Part shown: one piece after another, positions 33,873-41,612 of the stretch
Numbering within the stretch: position 1 is the stretch's first letter
Layout: each line of letters begins with the position of its first letter
Source of the DNA: Acidobacteria bacterium UBA823
GTDB taxonomy: Bacteria; Acidobacteriota; Vicinamibacteria; Vicinamibacterales; UBA823
Direction: 5' to 3'
DNA: 51,435 nt
NCBI GenBank assembly: GCA_002296225.1
Contig: DBHR01000021.1
Coordinates: forward strand, 1-51,435
Notes under the pieces: model-generated
The model's database searches: none
The model's input: only the letters and a program-made list of their open reading frames with translations
What the model was told of the DNA's origin: nothing
Position numbers and translations under genes: made by a program

Positions 33873-35075
33873 TTATCCCACCAACATACCCGTGGCGTAC
33901 ATGATCGCGAACCCAGCGCTGAGACCACTCAAGACGGGCGCGGTCGACATGAAACGGAGTACCGGCCCCTCCGGCACTATCTGCCGGACGATCTGCACGA
34001 CAACCTGAGCGATCGCCCCAGCGCCGATACCCAGAAACAGCACTGACCAGAGCGGTGAGTACACCAGCCCGCCCAGCCATGCCCCGGCGATGGTCGGCGC
34101 GCCGCCAATCACGCCGAGCCGAACCAGTTCACCGACCCGAGCGCGGTCGTGGGCTAGCGGCGCCACGATGGCAAGCCCTTCCGTGGTGTTGTGCAGCGTG
34201 AAGCCAACAATGAGCAGAGTTCCAAGTCCAGCCTCGCCCAGCGCGAACGCAGCACCAATTGCCAGCCCTTCACCAAAATTGTGCAACCCAATACCAATGG
34301 CGATCAGCAGCGCCAGTGCCCAACCGCTCGTCGCCACGTCCGCGGCGGCGGCCTGCCGCTTCATGCGCAGCCATCTGCCGAGCGACTCGAGACCCAGATA
34401 GGCGCCGACCGTGCCGAAGACAAACAGCATGACGCCTTGATACGACTCAGGTACCACCAAAGCCATCTCAAGCCCTTCCTGCCCAGCATCCACCAGGAGA
34501 AACAGCAACAATCCAACGGTCAGTGAGAGCAGAAACGCCAGCCCGGCGCGTCCGAGACGGCCGACCAGTGGAAACCACAGTAGCCCGAGGGCGACCGGGA
34601 TGACGCCGACGTAAGTGCCGATCAACGTGAACGCGACAAAATACCGCACATTGGGCCGAGGAGTTTCCACCGCAACGGCAATCTCGTAGTCGAATGTCAC
34701 ACCGGTCGATGTGACCACACGCACGACATGCTTTTCGCCTTCAACCCAAGGGTAGGGAATCGTCAGCCTAGCGCTTTGCAGATGATTCAGCATCGTGCCC
34801 GCGTCCGAGGTGAAGGCCCAGTAGGCCTCATCGACCTGCACCTGAGCGATCGTCACTGGGTCGGGTCCATCGTTTAGCACCGTGAGCGAAATCTCGTTCG
34901 GCCTCAATTTCGCCGCAGCGAGGGACAACTTCTCGACCGACGGGTGCGCATCGGCACCGATGACGTCGCTCGGCCAAGTTTCCACAATGACGACAAGGAG
35001 TACCCCCAACAGCGCGAGCGGCGCCAGCGCGATCAACCACAGCCGACCGACCGAGTTCGACGTCTCAGGTGTCAC
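33873..35075 (-). CDS. ZIP-family metal transporter with N-terminal extracytoplasmic domain
   Basis: About 400 residues. After a first membrane helix (WLIALAPLALLGVLLVVIV) comes a beta-rich extracytoplasmic domain (about residues 30-130), then seven helices of ZIP type. The two metal-site motifs HNFGEGLAIG and HNTTEGLAIV are intact. ZIP proteins import Zn, Fe or Mn. GTG at 35075 is chosen because GAGGAG lies 4 nt upstream; it overlaps the end of the oxidase gene by 11 nt, so the two are coupled. The N-terminal domain is not part of ordinary ZIPs and may receive metal from the oxidase or cupredoxin (inference). Confidence 0.9.
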   Translation of the reverse strand: MTPETSNSVGRLWLIALAPLALLGVLLVVIVETWPSDVIGADAHPSVEKLSLAAAKLRPNEISLTVLNDGPDPVTIAQVQVDEAYWAFTSDAGTMLNHLQSARLTIPYPWVEGEKHVVRVVTSTGVTFDYEIAVAVETPRPNVRYFVAFTLIGTYVGVIPVALGLLWFPLVGRLGRAGLAFLLSLTVGLLLFLLVDAGQEGLEMALVVPESYQGVMLFVFGTVGAYLGLESLGRWLRMKRQAAAADVATSGWALALLIAIGIGLHNFGEGLAIGAAFALGEAGLGTLLIVGFTLHNTTEGLAIVAPLAHDRARVGELVRLGVIGGAPTIAGAWLGGLVYSPLWSVLFLGIGAGAIAQVVVQIVRQIVPEGPVLRFMSTAPVLSGLSAGFAIMYATGMLVG

Positions 35076-36129
35076 GCCGCTCCTCTTCAGCCAAGAACAG
35101 TCCCATCCACCCGAGCTCGGCAAACTCGCTCTGATGCGCGTGGAACATGAACTGGCCGGAATAGCGGAATGTGGTCTCAATCACGGCGCGTTCTCCTTGA
35201 CACAGCATCAACGTGTCAGTCGTCTCGGTTGGCTCGAGCCGCGTACCCGTGCGCGCGACGTCGAAGAAGGTGGCATGTAAGTGAAGGCTGTTGATCGGAT
35301 CGAACTCGGTCAGGTTTACAAGATAAATGCGGATGAGCTGACCGACTTTGACGCGGATCGGCTCGTGCATGTGATGGTGCGCCACCGTGTTGACCGCGTA
35401 CACTTCGTTCTCAGCATCAAAGTTAGTGTCGAACGCGTTCATCACCATCACGAGCTCGTCCGCTGGCTCGCGCGCTGGAACGCCACCAACATCCTTCGGG
35501 TCAACGATGAACATGCCATAGAGCCCTTTGTGGATGTGACGCTTCAACGGCGCAGCGTGACAGTGGTAAAGGTGTACGCCGAACGGCTCGGCGTCGAATT
35601 CGTACACGAAGCGCTCGCCTGGCCTCACCTCATGCTCGGGCAACGACCCGTCCATCGAAGGAGGATGCCAGCCGTGAAAGTGGATGGTGTGCGGGTGGGA
35701 TCCCTGATTGAGGAAGTTGACCTTAACTCGATCACCTTCGGTGGCACGGAGGGTAGGACCCGGCACTTGTCCGTTATAGGTCCAGGCCGGAAAGAACACC
35801 CCCGGAGCAATCTCAATTTCTCGATCGATCGAAAAGAGCTCGTACTCGCGTAACATCGTCCCGTCGGGGCGCGGTGTCTCACGATAGAATTGCCGGCGCT
35901 CCACCTCGGGCCGGTCGGAGAAATTCCAGGTACGGAGGAAAAGGCTGGGGTCGAAGGATTCCGTCGAAACGCGTCCGATGGCACCCATCCTCTGAGGATG
36001 GCGCGGAATCTCGTCGCCGACCGCCTCCTGCTGCGCACCCGCCGAGCGGGAAGCGATCTTGGCCGCGCCTCCAGCGAAGGAGCCTAGACCGGCCACTTGG
36101 AGCCATGTACGACGCGACAAACGTTTCAC
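35065..36129 (-). CDS. Tat-exported two-domain multicopper oxidase
   Basis: 354 residues. The N-terminus MKRLSRRTWLQVAGLG carries a twin-arginine motif, so it is exported folded. Copper motifs in domain 1 are HTIHFHG and HLYHCHAAPLKRHIHKGLYGM; in domain 2 they are LHLHATFF and MFHAHQSEF. Two domains with these sites resemble small laccases or NirK-related oxidases; the substrate may be a metal ion, phenol or nitrite. The operon link to a ZIP and a metal regulator favours metal oxidation (inference). The start is GTG at 36129 without a clear ribosome binding site. Confidence 0.9.
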   Translation of the reverse strand: MKRLSRRTWLQVAGLGSFAGGAAKIASRSAGAQQEAVGDEIPRHPQRMGAIGRVSTESFDPSLFLRTWNFSDRPEVERRQFYRETPRPDGTMLREYELFSIDREIEIAPGVFFPAWTYNGQVPGPTLRATEGDRVKVNFLNQGSHPHTIHFHGWHPPSMDGSLPEHEVRPGERFVYEFDAEPFGVHLYHCHAAPLKRHIHKGLYGMFIVDPKDVGGVPAREPADELVMVMNAFDTNFDAENEVYAVNTVAHHHMHEPIRVKVGQLIRIYLVNLTEFDPINSLHLHATFFDVARTGTRLEPTETTDTLMLCQGERAVIETTFRYSGQFMFHAHQSEFAELGWMGLFLAEEERRDT

Positions 36130-36200
36130 TGGAAGATACTATCGAATGAAAAAGAGATTACGACAATTCAGAGAATATCTTTTATTATAGCAAAATTATT

Positions 36201-36218
36201 CTTTCTCCTAATAGAAAG
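36201..36218. promoter_or_regulatory. Inverted repeat in the oxidase/DtxR divergent promoter region
   Basis: CTTTCT-CCTAAT-AGAAAG is a 6-6-6 perfect inverted repeat in the very AT-rich 117-nt gap between the oxidase operon and the DtxR-type regulator. It is a candidate binding site for that regulator. No standard -35/-10 pair was clear enough to name. Confidence 0.4.
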
Positions 36219-36246
36219 TTAAATCTGAACATCGGAGAATCCCTCC

Positions 36247-36915
36247 ATGCCGCCATCAAGCACGGTTGAAGACTACTTGAAGGCAATCTACCAAGCACAG
36301 TCAGCGGCCGAGAACGAACATGCGCTGATTCCAACGGGGCAAATCGCCTCGACCCTCGGGGTCGTGCCGAGTGCTGCGACGACGATGGTCAAGACGCTAG
36401 CCGAATCAGGGCTGGTCGCGTACGAGCGGCATTCTGGGGTCCGCCTAACCAACGCTGGCGAGCATCTGGCCGCGATGGTCCTCCGTCGTCACCGACTGGT
36501 GGAGTTGTTCCTCGTGCAGATTATGGGTATGAGTTGGGCCGAAGTCCACGAGGACGCTGAGCAACTTGAGCACGCGGTGTCCGACCGGCTCATCGACCGG
36601 ATCGACGAGTTACTCGGCCGGCCGGCCGTCGACCCACACGGTGATCCGATTCCAGATTCCAAAGGCGCGGTGGCGCGTCATCTCCACCAGAGTTTACTGA
36701 CTTGCCCCGTCGACACCAGAATAATCGTGACGCGCGTACTGGATCAGGATGCCGACTTTCTTCGTTTTCTCGAACAGCACGAACTCAAACCAGGTCAAGC
36801 GATTAAGGTCGTCGCCCGGGACCCGGCGGCTGACAGCGTGAGTGTCGTAAGCCACGGGAATCACCGCGTGACTCTCGGCACGGGGGCAGCGTCGAAGTTG
36901 CTCGTGAAGGTTTGA
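36247..36915 (+). CDS. DtxR/MntR-family metal-dependent regulator
   Basis: 222 residues with three parts: winged helix (1-65, TVEDYLKAIYQ at the start), dimerisation and metal domain (66-140), and a C-terminal FeoA/SH3-like domain (from about 165). Metal ligands read RRHRLVE and VHEDAEQLEH. The position that is Cys102 in DtxR is Glu here, as in MntR, suggesting Mn(II) or Mn/Fe sensing, while the SH3 domain is DtxR-like. GGAG lies 9 nt before the ATG. It is divergent from the oxidase-ZIP-cupredoxin operon, which it probably controls. Confidence 0.9.
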   Translation: MPPSSTVEDYLKAIYQAQSAAENEHALIPTGQIASTLGVVPSAATTMVKTLAESGLVAYERHSGVRLTNAGEHLAAMVLRRHRLVELFLVQIMGMSWAEVHEDAEQLEHAVSDRLIDRIDELLGRPAVDPHGDPIPDSKGAVARHLHQSLLTCPVDTRIIVTRVLDQDADFLRFLEQHELKPGQAIKVVARDPAADSVSVVSHGNHRVTLGTGAASKLLVKV

Positions 36916-36926
36916 CGGTAGGGGCG

Positions 36927-37349
36927 CTACGCTTCGGCAGGGTTCGTCGCCGGCTCGTAGGTCGCCGACGAAGTTTCTGTCTCCCAGACCTTGACCCGTG
37001 CGACTGGCAACCCTGCCTGCTGGATATGCTCGTAAATGAGACGAGCAATCCGCTCAACGGTCGGGTTGCTATCCACGAGAAACACTGGCTCGCCAAGCTG
37101 ACGGAGCGGTTCAACAAGAGGGTCGTCGCTTCTCAGAATCATCTTGTGATCGATCTCTCGGTCGATCCAGCCCTTCACCAAATGCTTGACGTCACTAAAA
37201 TCACACACCATGCTTCGTTGATCGAGAGCTGTCGTTCGGATTTCCACCTCGGCAACGGCATTGTGGCCATGTGGATGCTTGCACACTCCGTCATAATCGA
37301 GCAGGCGATGCCCGTAACAAAAACTCACACGCTTGATGACGGAATACAC
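36927..37349 (-). CDS. queD: 6-carboxytetrahydropterin synthase QueD
   Basis: About 140 residues, T-fold enzyme of queuosine/7-deazaguanine synthesis. The zinc histidines are in CYGHRLLDY and HPHGHN, and the catalytic Cys in VCKHPHGH has the C-x3-HGH spacing of QueD. GTG at 37349 is preferred (GAGG 6 nt upstream, start YSVIKRVSFCYGHRL); a TTG at 37361 is possible. It is divergent from queC by 64 nt and convergent with the DtxR gene, with 11 nt between stops. Confidence 0.92.
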   Translation of the reverse strand: MYSVIKRVSFCYGHRLLDYDGVCKHPHGHNAVAEVEIRTTALDQRSMVCDFSDVKHLVKGWIDREIDHKMILRSDDPLVEPLRQLGEPVFLVDSNPTVERIARLIYEHIQQAGLPVARVKVWETETSSATYEPATNPAEA

Positions 37350-37413
37350 GGACGACCTCAATAATGTGGTTACACTGCTGTGTCGACGCGAGATACAGAA
37401 CTCCGCTCACGCG

Positions 37414-38109
37414 ATGGTAGCGAAAGACTCTAAAGCGGGTCAAGCAACGGCCGTCCTGTGCTCGGCCGGTCTCGACAGCGCGGTTCTGCTCGCCGTAGAG
37501 TCGGCCGCTGGTATCGGAACGGTGCGGCCGATCTACATTAGCGTGGGCTTCGCCTGGGAAGCTGCGGAGTCCGCGATGCTCGATCAGCTGGTAGCCTCAC
37601 CCTCCTTCGCGGCGGTTGATGCGGTCGCGAAACTGCGCGTCGACATGCACGACGTCTACACAAGTTCGCACTGGGCCGTGCGTGGGGAACCGCCGGCGTA
37701 TGACACGCCAGATGCTGACGTGTGTCTCGTGGGGCGAAACGCGGTGCTGCTAGCGAAGGCGGCCGTGTACTGTGCGCACCAGGGTCTCAGTCGAATCGTG
37801 CTTGGCACGCTCGCCGGCAATCCGTTTCCCGATGCTACCCCAGAATTTTTTGACACGATGGGGCGCGCGCTGTCGCTTGGGCTAGCGCATGAGATCGTTA
37901 TCGAAGCGCCGCTCGCTACGTCCAGAAAGTCAGACGTCATCCGGCTCGGCGTGGAACTCGGCGTCCCACTGGGACTCTCGCTGTCGTGCATGCGGCCGGA
38001 AGAAAACCGACACTGCGGCCTTTGTAGCAAGTGCCGCGAGCGACGAAACGCGTTTGCCGAAGCTGGCGTGAGCGACCCAGCCAAGTACGCTGCCACATCG
38101 CCCCGCTAG
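37414..38109 (+). CDS. queC: 7-cyano-7-deazaguanine synthase QueC-like
   Basis: About 231 residues. ATP-dependent PP-loop enzyme forming preQ0: the loop is CSAGLDSAVLL, slightly altered from SGGxDS, and the zinc site CMRPEENRHCGLCSKC is complete. GRNAVLLAKAAVY and LGTLAGNPFPDATPEF follow the family. ATG at 37414 avoids overlap with queD; earlier starts from 37333 would overlap it. The PP-loop change leaves some doubt between QueC and a close paralogue. Confidence 0.85.
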   Translation: MVAKDSKAGQATAVLCSAGLDSAVLLAVESAAGIGTVRPIYISVGFAWEAAESAMLDQLVASPSFAAVDAVAKLRVDMHDVYTSSHWAVRGEPPAYDTPDADVCLVGRNAVLLAKAAVYCAHQGLSRIVLGTLAGNPFPDATPEFFDTMGRALSLGLAHEIVIEAPLATSRKSDVIRLGVELGVPLGLSLSCMRPEENRHCGLCSKCRERRNAFAEAGVSDPAKYAATSPR

Positions 38110-38310
38110 CGGTTGGCGAGGCTCGCTCCTCCCCCCACCCCGACTAGACCTCAAGTCTACGGCTTTCGAGCGGCGTCCCCGATACCGCCCGCGTCGGCGT
38201 AGATTCTGGGTTATTCGACGATCACGTCAAACCATGGTTCGGGCTAGGAAGACAGTGTTCCCGTTATCATCGGGCGGCCGATGTGCGCGGGGTTCATCCG
38301 CATTCAAAAT

Positions 38311-39447
38311 TCACTCGCTCGCTGTCTCACGCTTCGCGTCTTGCACCTGTTCTGCCCGTCGCTTGAGATCGGCAACCAGCTCGTTGCGCCGGCACATCAG
38401 GCCTTTGGGAGGCCGGCGACCGCGATCGGACCCGATCACGTACTCGCAGAACAGTGGAAATGCTACGGTGGAATCGCAATAAGTCACGACGGTATCAGGC
38501 AGCACGCCAGGATTCACCTTGCCCCAGCTAACGGCCTCGGCCGGGGTCGCTCCCGAGAGTCCGCCCCAAACAACCTGGTCGGTGGTGATCTGAATGAAGT
38601 AGTCGTTGCCACCTTTCGGAATGCCGTAGACCTCCCACAGCGTCGGCTGCCCCTGTAAGTAAAAGTTCTTAGGCGACCCGCCGCCAAGAATGACGCACCC
38701 ATTTTTGTGGCCGGATAGAACGATCGCGCAGACTTCGTTGACGTCCCGATTCGGGTCGATCATGAATGAGCTGCCCTCAAGCAGCTCGTTCGAGGCAACG
38801 TTCATACCGATGGAACTGTCGCCAGGCGAGGAGGTGTAGACCGGAAGATCTGCTGCTGCGGCAGACGCTACCACCGAATGCTCCTCGCACCCGGGAAACC
38901 GCTGAAGCAGATCATGCCCGAGTCGATGGTGGAACTCGGCACTCGACATCGGCCCCTCAAGCCGTTCCCGTACCAAGAAATCCCTAATGTACGAATCGGT
39001 TTCGAGAAGAACCGACGAGGGAAACAGCACGTCGTAGATCCTGATGATCCCCTGCTCGTAGAGCTCGATATCATCGAGAAAAGGCGAACCGCGGTGCAAT
39101 GTGAAATTCATGGCGTAGTGTAAATCGTGATAGAGATTCGCCCCTGTGCTGATGATGAAATCCACGAGACCCCGGTTTATAAGCTCGATCAGGCAGCCAC
39201 CAAGGCCGGCCGGGGTCAAGGCGCCGGCCATGGTCAAACCGATTGTCGTGTCGTTCTCCGGTGCAAGCATTTTATCCGTGAAGATGTGACAGGCCTCGGA
39301 CAGACGGCCGGCGTTAAACGCCTGGAAGCCATCATCGATCAACCGACGGACGTCGTCACTGCCCTGGGGTCGATAGTACCGGATGGCCTGTCCGTCGAGA
39401 TAGCCCTGGCCTGGCTGAGCTGGCGAGCCGGAAGTACGGTGTGGCAC
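38311..39447 (-). CDS. Deoxyhypusine synthase-like enzyme
   Basis: About 378 residues. Deoxyhypusine synthase family, NAD-dependent transfer of the aminobutyl group of spermidine. FIISTGANLYHD, the glycine-rich GHKNGCVILGGGSPKNF with the catalytic Lys, and DYFIQITTDQVVWGGLSGATPAEA are clear. Bacteria lack eIF5A, and bacterial homologues are often homospermidine-forming or of unknown acceptor, so polyamine metabolism is the likely role. GTG at 39447 is chosen because GGAGGG lies 7 nt upstream. The gaps on either side (201 and 281 nt) have no gene. Confidence 0.88.
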   Translation of the reverse strand: MPHRTSGSPAQPGQGYLDGQAIRYYRPQGSDDVRRLIDDGFQAFNAGRLSEACHIFTDKMLAPENDTTIGLTMAGALTPAGLGGCLIELINRGLVDFIISTGANLYHDLHYAMNFTLHRGSPFLDDIELYEQGIIRIYDVLFPSSVLLETDSYIRDFLVRERLEGPMSSAEFHHRLGHDLLQRFPGCEEHSVVASAAAADLPVYTSSPGDSSIGMNVASNELLEGSSFMIDPNRDVNEVCAIVLSGHKNGCVILGGGSPKNFYLQGQPTLWEVYGIPKGGNDYFIQITTDQVVWGGLSGATPAEAVSWGKVNPGVLPDTVVTYCDSTVAFPLFCEYVIGSDRGRRPPKGLMCRRNELVADLKRRAEQVQDAKRETASE

Positions 39448-39569
39448 GACTGTTCCCTCCGATGCACATAGGCGACCGCGGGCAAGAACCCGAGCGGACT
39501 GTCTGTGATGCCGCCGGGAAAATGCGCCGGCCAAGTAAGCTTAACATCTCTGATCTGGCCGGATGGGAC

Positions 39570-39589
39570 TGATACTTGTCCTTGTATCA
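39570..39589. repeat. 20-bp inverted repeat upstream of the deoxyhypusine synthase-like gene
   Basis: TGATAC and GTATCA are 6-bp arms around TTGTCCTT. It lies about 120 nt upstream of the enzyme gene and 140 nt after the small membrane protein gene. It may be an operator or the end of the fabI transcript; no T-run is seen. Confidence 0.3.
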
Positions 39590-39728
39590 AGAGAAATATT
39601 TAACTTAGGTGCAGTTATACAGGCTCCTATACCAGCTGCCGACGGCGGTGGCCCCTTTGACGAGGGCCGCACCGACCGTTTTGATATGGGAGTCCGGGAC
39701 GCGACCTCCAGACTCTGATGCCGGTTAG

Positions 39729-39989
39729 TCAGTCACACCTTCGACCCGGGTCAGAAGGATCGATCCAGTCGGGTCGTCGTCCCGCAACCCCAACGGCCAG
39801 TAGCGCGACACCCATCGCGCCGACGACCAGCCCGCAACCGTCAGTGAACCACGACTCCCATTCAAAATCGATCACAGCGAGCGTGACCCCCGGCAGTGCG
39901 AAAGTGACCCCAATCGGAATCGCGATGCGACGGTCCAGCGTCAGACGTAGCAGCGCTCCTCGAGTCCGCCTGAGGGCGGGCAACCTCAT
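39729..39989 (-). CDS. Small membrane protein
   Basis: 86 residues. A basic N-terminus (RLPALRRTRGALLRLTLDRR) precedes two hydrophobic segments, about 22-40 and 52-70, separated by an acidic, Trp-containing loop (DFEWESWF). No family is recognised. The ATG at 39989 follows the fabI stop by 9 nt with GAGG just before it, so it is likely cotranscribed with fabI. The short length keeps confidence moderate. Confidence 0.55.
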   Translation of the reverse strand: MRLPALRRTRGALLRLTLDRRIAIPIGVTFALPGVTLAVIDFEWESWFTDGCGLVVGAMGVALLAVGVAGRRPDWIDPSDPGRRCD

Positions 39990-39998
39990 CGCCTCAAC

Positions 39999-40775
39999 TC
40001 AGAGACCCATGGCGTGATAGCCTGCGTCCGCAAGCAGTACCTCGCCCGTAACGGCGCGCCCTGCATTGCTCAAGAGGAACAGCGCCGCGTCGGCCACTTC
40101 GCCGGCATCGATGTTCCGCCGAAGTGGCGCACGATCACGATAGATCGATAGGATGTCGGAAAAGCCTGAAATGCCGGCTGACGCCAGCGTTTTGATTGGC
40201 CCGGCCGAGATCGCGTTTACGCGAATTTGCTGCGGACCAAGTTCGCTCGCCAAGTATCTGACGCTCGCTTCCAAGGCAGCCTTCGCAACGCCCATCACGT
40301 TGTAGTTCGGAAAGACTCGCTCGCTCCCAAGATAGGTGAGCGTGAGTAGGCTCCCACCTCCCCTGCGAGCCATCAGCGGTGCAACCGCTCGCGCCAAGGC
40401 GACGAATGAATAGGCGCTGATATCGAGCGCCACCTGGAAATCCCCCCGCGTCGTCTGCAGGAACGGCTGCGTGATCGCCTCGCGTGGAGCGAAGGCGACG
40501 CCGTGGACAAGAAAGTCCAACCCGCCGATCTCTCGATCCAGACCGGCCGCCACTTCATCGATTTGTTGATCCTGAGTGACATCGCATGCCAGCACTACGG
40601 GTGGCTGTGTCAAGGTCTCCGCGAGCTTGCGCACGTTCCCTTCAAGCCGCTCATTGACGTAGGTCAACGCAAGACGAGCTCCGGCCCGGTCGGCCGCTTG
40701 AGCGATCGCCCAGGAGATAGACCGCTTGTTCGCAACCCCAACGATCAGCCCCTGTTTCCCCGAAAGATTGCTCAT
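39999..40775 (-). CDS. fabI: Enoyl-ACP reductase FabI
   Basis: 258 residues. NADH-dependent last step of fatty acid elongation. GKQGLIVGVANKRSISWAIA at the N-terminus, the catalytic YNVMGVAK (Y-x6-K) preceded by TYLGSERVFPNY, and SAGPIKTLASAGI are FabI signatures. ATG at 40775 gives the normal family start. Followed by the small membrane protein gene. Confidence 0.96.
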   Translation of the reverse strand: MSNLSGKQGLIVGVANKRSISWAIAQAADRAGARLALTYVNERLEGNVRKLAETLTQPPVVLACDVTQDQQIDEVAAGLDREIGGLDFLVHGVAFAPREAITQPFLQTTRGDFQVALDISAYSFVALARAVAPLMARRGGGSLLTLTYLGSERVFPNYNVMGVAKAALEASVRYLASELGPQQIRVNAISAGPIKTLASAGISGFSDILSIYRDRAPLRRNIDAGEVADAALFLLSNAGRAVTGEVLLADAGYHAMGL

Positions 40776-40843
40776 ATAGAACACATCCGGATGGACGCTG
40801 CCTGGCGTGGCCGCCAAACCCCCATCACAACCGACCAGTAACT

Positions 40844-41497
40844 CTAGGATGACTTTTTTCCACGGGGGGCGGGTCGCGATGACCGCGATCTTAAGCGCTC
40901 GGACGAACGCCCTTGACGCCGATTACCCGACTCGGCTCGGGCCTGGGACCGACCCTGCTCACGAGACCGCCTTGCAAAACCGCCACCGGCCGCGCGACCA
41001 CCATTGCTCGGGTGCCGCTTTCCGGACGGCACCCGGTCGTTGCCCTCACGCCCGTTCCCGTTACGTCCGTTCGACTGACGAACGGTGAACTCGGGCATGC
41101 GCCGCTCGGGCACTTGGCCCTCCAGGCGCGGAAGCGTCGCGCGGATCAAGGGCCGACGCACCGAACCGTCGTTACGTTCCGTCGCGGGCTCAGGCGCGAC
41201 GAGCGACCCGTCGACGCCGGGAGGCACGTCAAGCACGGCTGCTGAATTTGGCTTCGGCTCGGCTGGCACTTTGCCCTTATTGGAATTCACGACCGGCGTC
41301 GTCGCCGCCAACGTTGTGGGTCTGCGTTGGCGCGGCGCTTTGGCGGCCTTGTACTCATGTTCGGCCTCGCACGTCGTGCAGCGAGTCTGCTTAATCTCGT
41401 CGGATACCAAGGCCACAACGGCGTGATTTGTGATGCGGCGCTCGCGCGGACAGTAGTCGTCCACGCTATCACCCAAACGGAGCCGACGCTGTTGCAT
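40844..41497 (-). CDS. Zinc-ribbon-like protein with Arg/Gly/Ser-rich tail, function unknown
   Basis: About 217 residues. Residues 1-55 hold one Cys followed by a CxxC pair (YCPRERRITNH and TRCTTCEAEHEYK) that may bind a metal. The middle is Pro/Ala rich and the last 75 residues are highly basic and low in complexity, with repeated GRNGNGRE, GRSQAR and RLRSRSSR segments, suited to RNA or DNA binding. No enzyme motif. ATG at 41497 has TAAGG about 7 nt upstream. It lies between argH and fabI. No family named; the low-complexity tail makes distant similarity unreliable. Confidence 0.7.
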   Translation of the reverse strand: MQQRRLRLGDSVDDYCPRERRITNHAVVALVSDEIKQTRCTTCEAEHEYKAAKAPRQRRPTTLAATTPVVNSNKGKVPAEPKPNSAAVLDVPPGVDGSLVAPEPATERNDGSVRRPLIRATLPRLEGQVPERRMPEFTVRQSNGRNGNGREGNDRVPSGKRHPSNGGRAAGGGFARRSREQGRSQARAESGNRRQGRSSERLRSRSSRPAPRGKKSS

Positions 41498-41612
41498 CAA
41501 AACCTTATCAAGGACTTCAAAAGGGGTGCTCGTGCGGGCCCAAAAAGTCTACCAGAGGAACCCGTAAAGACGCAACTATTTCAAATCTGGCCGGTGGCCC
41601 TCTACCGAATCA

